A DNA stretch of 64,000 nucleotides, from the IMG/VR virus record IMGVR_UViG_3300025000_000077, positions 1 to 64,000 of that record, one strand, 5' to 3'. A program made the translations under genes and the position numbers. Positions 61,011-64,000 of this stretch are shown here, piece by piece (within the stretch, counting starts at the first letter, position 1; the number at the start of each line of letters is the position of its first letter). Source of the DNA: a virus. The notes under the pieces are model-generated. The model was not told the origin of the DNA. It saw only the letters and a program-made list of their open reading frames with translations, and ran no database searches.

Positions 61011-61214
61011 TTATTCCCCCTTCTTCCCAAGTTCTCTTAATACATCCCGCATAATCCCATTCATAACCTCTTTAGCCTCCTCGGAAACGTCAGGAACATA
61101 AAACGCAAATGCTACAGGGTGATCGTGAATATTTGATTTATCACCTATTTTTATAAGTTCTCCACCATGTTCTTTTACAATTTTACTGTCGTTGGTTACT
61201 TTTATAATATCCAT
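61011..61214 (-). CDS. small hypothetical protein
   Basis: 67 residues from ATG 61214 (MDIIKVTNDSKIVKEHGGEL), with GAGGAGGAATAAAAAC before it. His/Asp-rich loop (NIHDHPVAFAF). Unknown. Confidence 0.6.
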   Translation of the reverse strand: MDIIKVTNDSKIVKEHGGELIKIGDKSNIHDHPVAFAFYVPDVSEEAKEVMNGIMRDVLRELGKKGE

Positions 61215-61237
61215 GTTTTTATTCCTCCTCATCTTCC

Positions 61238-61381
61238 TTATTCAACTGCTTCGATATTCATCACTACGCACATATACTGAAATGGGTTATCGTACCTGCA
61301 AGCCATTAATACTTCTTCTTCTTTCGGAACTTTCCCATTGACGCACTTATCAATTGCTTCGCAGATGTTACATGAACACAT
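61238..61381 (-). CDS. small Cys-rich protein
   Basis: 47 residues (MCSCNICEAIDKCVNGKVPK), with five Cys early and two later. Likely metal binding. Ends before the next gene of the string. Unknown. Confidence 0.5.
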   Translation of the reverse strand: MCSCNICEAIDKCVNGKVPKEEEVLMACRYDNPFQYMCVVMNIEAVE

Positions 61382-61384
61382 TGT

Positions 61385-61549
61385 TTAAGCCCTCATAATA
61401 GCCGACGAAACCGAATCAAGCTCAACTCTCTTCCCACATGACGGGCATTCTCGCGCCCAGGTGTCGGCAGTTACTTTTGTGTTTCCTTCTACTGTTATTA
61501 TTTGTCGTGTCCCGCATTTGCATGGGTAGTACATGTTGTATAGGCTCAT
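61385..61549 (-). CDS. small zinc-ribbon protein
   Basis: 54 residues with CKCGTRQ and CPSCGKR. The start overlaps the previous stop (ATGA-type). A plain zinc ribbon of unknown role. Confidence 0.6.
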   Translation of the reverse strand: MSLYNMYYPCKCGTRQIITVEGNTKVTADTWARECPSCGKRVELDSVSSAIMRA

Positions 61550-61788
61550 TTTGATCCCTTCTTTCTTTTACATTCCGCAAGTTCCTTTTTTAATAACATA
61601 TTCTCTTTTTCAAGATCAGCGTTCCTCTTTTTTAAACATTCATTCTCTGACTTCTCGCTTTTTAATAAATCGTTTTCTGCTACAATGATCCGAATCATCC
61701 CGTCGTCTGTTGGATTTCCATATTCTTCCCCCCGTTTACGGAGGTCATTAACTGTATATTCATTTACTCTAATCTGTTTTAATGACAT
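61546..61788 (-). CDS. small RHH-like protein with leucine-rich coiled coil
   Basis: 80 residues. A strand (KQIRVNEYTVNDLRKRG) and a long coiled coil (LEKENMLLKKELAECKRK). It stands next to twin inverted repeats at 61820-61856, which it may bind. First gene of a minus-strand operon. Confidence 0.6.
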   Translation of the reverse strand: MSLKQIRVNEYTVNDLRKRGEEYGNPTDDGMIRIIVAENDLLKSEKSENECLKKRNADLEKENMLLKKELAECKRKKGSK

Positions 61789-61937
61789 AGCTACCTATAC
61801 ACATTCATTACATATAAATGTTACTATCTGTAACTAACGGCGTTACTGTTGGTAACAAACTATAAATATAACTTATGCGTATATAGGAGTAGGTTAGGGG
61901 CGTAATGCCCTGCTACAGTAAGAAAGGAGTATTGAAA
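61789..61937. promoter_or_regulatory. divergent promoter with twin GTTAC-N5-GTAAC operators
   Basis: Two copies of GTTAC-N5-GTAAC at 61820-61834 and 61842-61856, 22 bases apart centre to centre (two helical turns). The TATA-like TATAAATATAACTTATG (about 61862-61877) faces the plus genes. A bound dimer pair could control both operons. Confidence 0.65.
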
Positions 61938-62147
61938 ATGTGCAATCATGTTTTAGGTTTCGGAAATCCAGTTCAATTAGCCTGTAAACTATGCGGAGAA
62001 TTGGCTACAAAAAATTACAATTCTGGATTATACAGATGTCTAAATAAAGACTGTTCTAATTATAAATTTAGTGACGGGACGCGAATTAAAAACCAGTTGA
62101 ATAATTTTGAATGGAGAGATTATAAAGAAACCGAGGGTGTGGAATAA
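61938..62147 (+). CDS. small zinc-ribbon protein
   Basis: 69 residues from ATG 61938, behind AAAGGAGTATTGAA. CKLCGELATKNYN and CLNKDC are a zinc ribbon; a leading CNH is also present. Unknown role. Confidence 0.6.
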   Translation: MCNHVLGFGNPVQLACKLCGELATKNYNSGLYRCLNKDCSNYKFSDGTRIKNQLNNFEWRDYKETEGVE

Positions 62148-62148
62148 A

Positions 62149-62298
62149 ATGATCCAAGAAACACAAGAATTCAGCATCAAACTTGAACAGTTAAGCAGAC
62201 TTGCAAATAAAATAATCTACAACGAAACAACACCTGAAAACCTGAGAGAATTGGCGAAGCAGGCGGTTGTTATGGCGGAAATGTTGGAAATGGAGTGA
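62149..62298 (+). CDS. small helical protein
   Basis: 49 residues (MIQETQEFSIKLEQLSRLAN), helical and amphipathic. Directly follows the preceding stop. Unknown. Confidence 0.5.
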   Translation: MIQETQEFSIKLEQLSRLANKIIYNETTPENLRELAKQAVVMAEMLEME

Positions 62299-62305
62299 TT
62301 TAAAA

Positions 62306-62515
62306 ATGACCTCACGAACAAAACAAGTAACATTCACACTAACCGAGAGACAAACTGAATTAGTATATATAGCACTACACAATGAAATTTGTGAATACCA
62401 AGACAACCCGGACAAGGCATGGCAGAATAAAAGCAAAGATCAAGATGATAGGAGAGCGGCATTAAAAATACTACATGAGGTATTGCCGAGAGGGTACCAT
62501 AAGACGGAGGATTAA
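62306..62515 (+). CDS. small charged protein
   Basis: 69 residues from ATG 62306 (MTSRTKQVTFTLTERQTELV). Mixed strands and helices, acidic middle (DNPDKAWQNKSKDQDDRRAA). GGAGTGATTTAAAA precedes it. Unknown. Confidence 0.6.
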   Translation: MTSRTKQVTFTLTERQTELVYIALHNEICEYQDNPDKAWQNKSKDQDDRRAALKILHEVLPRGYHKTED

Positions 62516-62517
62516 AA

Positions 62518-62586
62518 GTGACTGAAATATACAGAAGAACTCGCAGATACAAATCAAGAAGCCTGTTCAGGATGTGGAACGCATGA
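62518..62586 (+). CDS. tiny basic peptide, doubtful
   Basis: A 22-residue basic frame (MTEIYRRTRRYKSRSLFRMW) with a GTG start and GGAGGATTAAAA before it. The stop overlaps the next start. It may be a leader peptide that couples translation; certainty is low. Confidence 0.35.
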   Translation: MTEIYRRTRRYKSRSLFRMWNA

Positions 62587-62726
62587 GTCATTATGGAAAC
62601 GATGCCATCTATCTGCTACTGTTTGCAATATTATTGCAGCTTCGTGGGATATTAGATAATACTGGATTCATGGGATTCTTAGTGTTTTCAGTATTTGCAA
62701 TAATACTATCTTTTTGGGAGAAATAA
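62583..62726 (+). CDS. tiny membrane protein
   Basis: 47 residues with two hydrophobic segments (AIYLLLFAILLQL; FMGFLVFSVFAIILSFW). ATGA overlap with the preceding frame. First of a chain of tiny membrane proteins. Confidence 0.6.
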   Translation: MSHYGNDAIYLLLFAILLQLRGILDNTGFMGFLVFSVFAIILSFWEK

Positions 62727-62728
62727 AA

Positions 62729-62848
62729 ATGAATCCAATACGAAAACTAAAACAACTAATCGGCTCAACTTTTGGCTCATTATGGGTATGTATGATAGTT
62801 ATTGCGGGAGTTGTGTTTTTGATAGTTAAGCGGATGATGAGAAAATGA
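62729..62848 (+). CDS. tiny membrane protein, one TM
   Basis: 39 residues, basic start (MNPIRKLKQLIG) and one hydrophobic segment (LWVCMIVIAGVVFLIV), then a basic end (KRMMRK). Four-base overlap with the next gene. Confidence 0.6.
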   Translation: MNPIRKLKQLIGSTFGSLWVCMIVIAGVVFLIVKRMMRK

Positions 62849-62985
62849 TGTTTGAGTTACCTGAAATATACGGGCAGATGTGTGTTATTGCGTCCTTGTT
62901 ATGGTTTGTCGGGTTTATAATTACACTTTATTCATTTTATTGGATACGGAAAAATGAAAAGAATGGGGTGAGTAGAGGAAAATGA
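62845..62985 (+). CDS. tiny membrane protein, one TM
   Basis: 46 residues (MMFELPEIYGQMCVIASLLW, then FVGFIITLYSFYW) with a basic tail. Overlaps both neighbours by four bases. Confidence 0.6.
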   Translation: MMFELPEIYGQMCVIASLLWFVGFIITLYSFYWIRKNEKNGVSRGK

Positions 62986-63134
62986 CTGAAGAACAAATGA
63001 CATATAAAAACATCGATGGGAATATATTAAAATTTATATATTACATAATACTGCCTCCTGCTCTTGTATGTGCTTTGATCGTGATGAACAAAATATTAAC
63101 GTGGTTGTGTTTCTTGGTTATTGAGAGGATCTGA
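62982..63134 (+). CDS. tiny membrane protein, one or two TMs
   Basis: 50 residues with hydrophobic runs FIYYIILPPALVCALIV and ILTWLCFLVI. Four-base overlap with the preceding gene. Confidence 0.6.
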   Translation: MTEEQMTYKNIDGNILKFIYYIILPPALVCALIVMNKILTWLCFLVIERI

Positions 63135-63141
63135 TGAGAAA

Positions 63142-63288
63142 ATGATAAGAATATGTCTACTCCTCATGATGATATTAGTTTCAATTATGATGCTTATGTC
63201 ATTAATCGCGGGCAATGGATACATGTTAGTTTCATTGGTTTTTGCAGGGTTTGTTTGTTTACTTTTTATGTTTTCAGGGAGAAGATAA
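63142..63288 (+). CDS. tiny membrane protein, two TMs
   Basis: 48 residues, nearly all hydrophobic (ICLLLMMILVSIMMLMSLIA; LVSLVFAGFVCLLFMF). Preceded by ATGAGAAAATGA, a junction word seen several times in this chain. Confidence 0.6.
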   Translation: MIRICLLLMMILVSIMMLMSLIAGNGYMLVSLVFAGFVCLLFMFSGRR

Positions 63289-63302
63289 CAGGAGTTAAAA
63301 TC

Positions 63303-63479
63303 ATGTTTAAATTTCAAAAGAGGGAATATTTGTATATCTCAATAGGCATCATTGCATCTATTATGGCTCTTATCCTAAGAAGTGCATACACACTTGATCC
63401 TCAGGACACTGGATTTGTAGCTTTTGTAATTACACTTGTTTCTTATAATTTGTTGGTTGGGAAGTTGGTTAGAAAATGA
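63303..63479 (+). CDS. small membrane protein, two TMs
   Basis: 58 residues from ATG 63303 (CAGGAGTTAAAATC before it). Two hydrophobic segments (YISIGIIASIMALIL; FVAFVITLVSYNLLVG) and a basic end. The frame open from 63153 is the wrong reading because it overlaps another gene. Confidence 0.65.
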   Translation: MFKFQKREYLYISIGIIASIMALILRSAYTLDPQDTGFVAFVITLVSYNLLVGKLVRK

Positions 63480-63697
63480 CTGCTCATATAAACTTCAAAG
63501 AGAGACTAAGAAAACATGCTGAGTTTATATACTTCACTTATGTTTCATTCCTACTGATCTTGCTATTTCTCGTTATTCAGGGGTGCTTTTTAGGCATGGG
63601 TGACATCGTGGGATATATTGGGGTCGTGGGGTCTTTGGTTGTGGAGTATTATATATTAAGATATTTAATAAAAAATAGGAAACATGGAGGGTTGTAA
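63476..63697 (+). CDS. small membrane protein, two TMs
   Basis: 73 residues with two hydrophobic segments (YVSFLLILLFLVIQGCFL; IVGYIGVVGSLVVEYYIL) and charged ends. Overlaps its neighbour by four bases. Confidence 0.65.
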   Translation: MTAHINFKERLRKHAEFIYFTYVSFLLILLFLVIQGCFLGMGDIVGYIGVVGSLVVEYYILRYLIKNRKHGGL

Positions 63698-63856
63698 ATG
63701 ACTGAATTAGCATTTGAAAGTACGAACCTTATTGATTTTACCAATGTGTCTACAACTGCCCGTGTTTTGGGTAGTATGCCATTGACAACGATGGTGATCA
63801 TTTCTTTATGTATAGGAATAATATTAGGATGTGTAGTTTTCAAATTAATGAGATGA
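63698..63856 (+). CDS. small membrane protein, one TM
   Basis: 52 residues with a polar start (MTELAFESTNLIDFTNVST) and one C-terminal hydrophobic segment (MVIISLCIGIILGCVVF). GGAGGGTTGTAA precedes it. Last gene of the membrane chain. Confidence 0.65.
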   Translation: MTELAFESTNLIDFTNVSTTARVLGSMPLTTMVIISLCIGIILGCVVFKLMR

Positions 63857-64000
63857 GATTTAAAAGAAAAAAGAAGTGGAAAAACGGTTTAACTTAATTC
63901 CGCTTTTCGTTATATTAATATTTTTATAAAAATCAAAACGGTATTTTAAAAACGCATTTCCTTAAACTAAAAAGAAAGTTGAAATCATCTGATTTTTAAA
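63857..64000. other. end of window, gene-free
   Basis: AT-rich with short homopolymer runs and AAAACGG / CCGCTTTT words (63890-63910) that could form a weak terminator. No gene seen. The sequence gives no clear repeat with the window start, so circularity cannot be told. Confidence 0.4.

Noticed and set aside
62518-62586. Reading the 22-codon frame as a real protein gene
   Set aside because: It could be a coupling leader only; the size and basic composition do not allow a confident gene call, so it is listed at low confidence.
1-64000. CRISPR array or tRNA gene
   Set aside because: I found no set of evenly spaced direct repeats and no cloverleaf with the usual TTCGA arm; a tRNA scan would be needed to be sure.

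Overview
The window reads as most or all of the genome of a tailed double-stranded DNA virus (Caudoviricetes) of a methanogenic archaeon, or such a virus integrated as a provirus. Archaeal evidence: an Orc1/Cdc6 initiator (2.9-4.1 kb), a full-length MCM helicase (53.9-56.0 kb), an XPF/ERCC4-type nuclease, and TATA-box and GGTGAT/GGAG leader signals. Methanosarcina-like host evidence: a DUF1699-type protein (9.55-9.95 kb) and a tail spike ending in a disaggregatase-related domain (38.3-40.4 kb), both families I know mainly from Methanosarcina. No tail sheath gene is seen and there is an 803-residue tape measure, so the morphology is probably siphovirus-like. Circularity cannot be judged from one window, but the terminase (59-60 kb) and portal (13 kb) come close together only if the ends join.

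Layout. 0-6.8 kb (mostly +): small hypothetical genes, an adenine methyltransferase bracketed by IS200/IS605-type hairpins, a YopX-like gene, and cdc6 inside a cluster of TTCCTAAGGA palindromes that I read as the replication origin. 6.8-13.7 kb (-): small membrane and Cys-rich genes, a beta-helix protein, DUF1699, then MuF-like head protein, a second methyltransferase and portal in overlapping order. 13.9-40.4 kb (+): protease-scaffold, decoration candidate, major capsid, fibre genes (an Mtd-N/sialidase-like fibre and a 1.2-kb-residue GH18 protein), connector, head closure, tail completion, tail tube, chaperones, tape measure, baseplate genes and two tandem beta-helix spikes. 40.4-47.2 kb (-): small genes, an HNH nuclease, a serine recombinase, a structured-RNA candidate and an Rnl2-like RNA ligase. 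47.4-60.3 kb (+): regulators, ASCH protein, FTR-like Cys protein, dTMP kinase, thymidylate synthase, ERCC4 nuclease, MCM, Zn/wHTH regulator and terminase. 60.4-61.8 kb (-) and 61.9-63.9 kb (+): two divergent runs of tiny genes, the last encoding a chain of very small membrane proteins.

How it may work. Cdc6 and MCM would open and unwind the origin, with polymerase and primase borrowed from the host because none is visible. dTMP kinase and thymidylate synthase would raise thymidylate supply. Two methyltransferases may protect the DNA. The tail carries several beta-helix, GH18 and disaggregatase-related modules that fit an attack on a polysaccharide coat such as methanochondroitin.

The most unusual signal is a 10-base element, AACGGAGCTA, found 13 times exactly (plus near matches) on both strands. 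It sits almost always 7-10 bases before a start codon and also inside the loop of a strong hairpin in a gene-free stretch near 44.1 kb. It is longer than a ribosome binding site needs to be, and looks like a virus-wide post-transcriptional control element with a possible decoy RNA.
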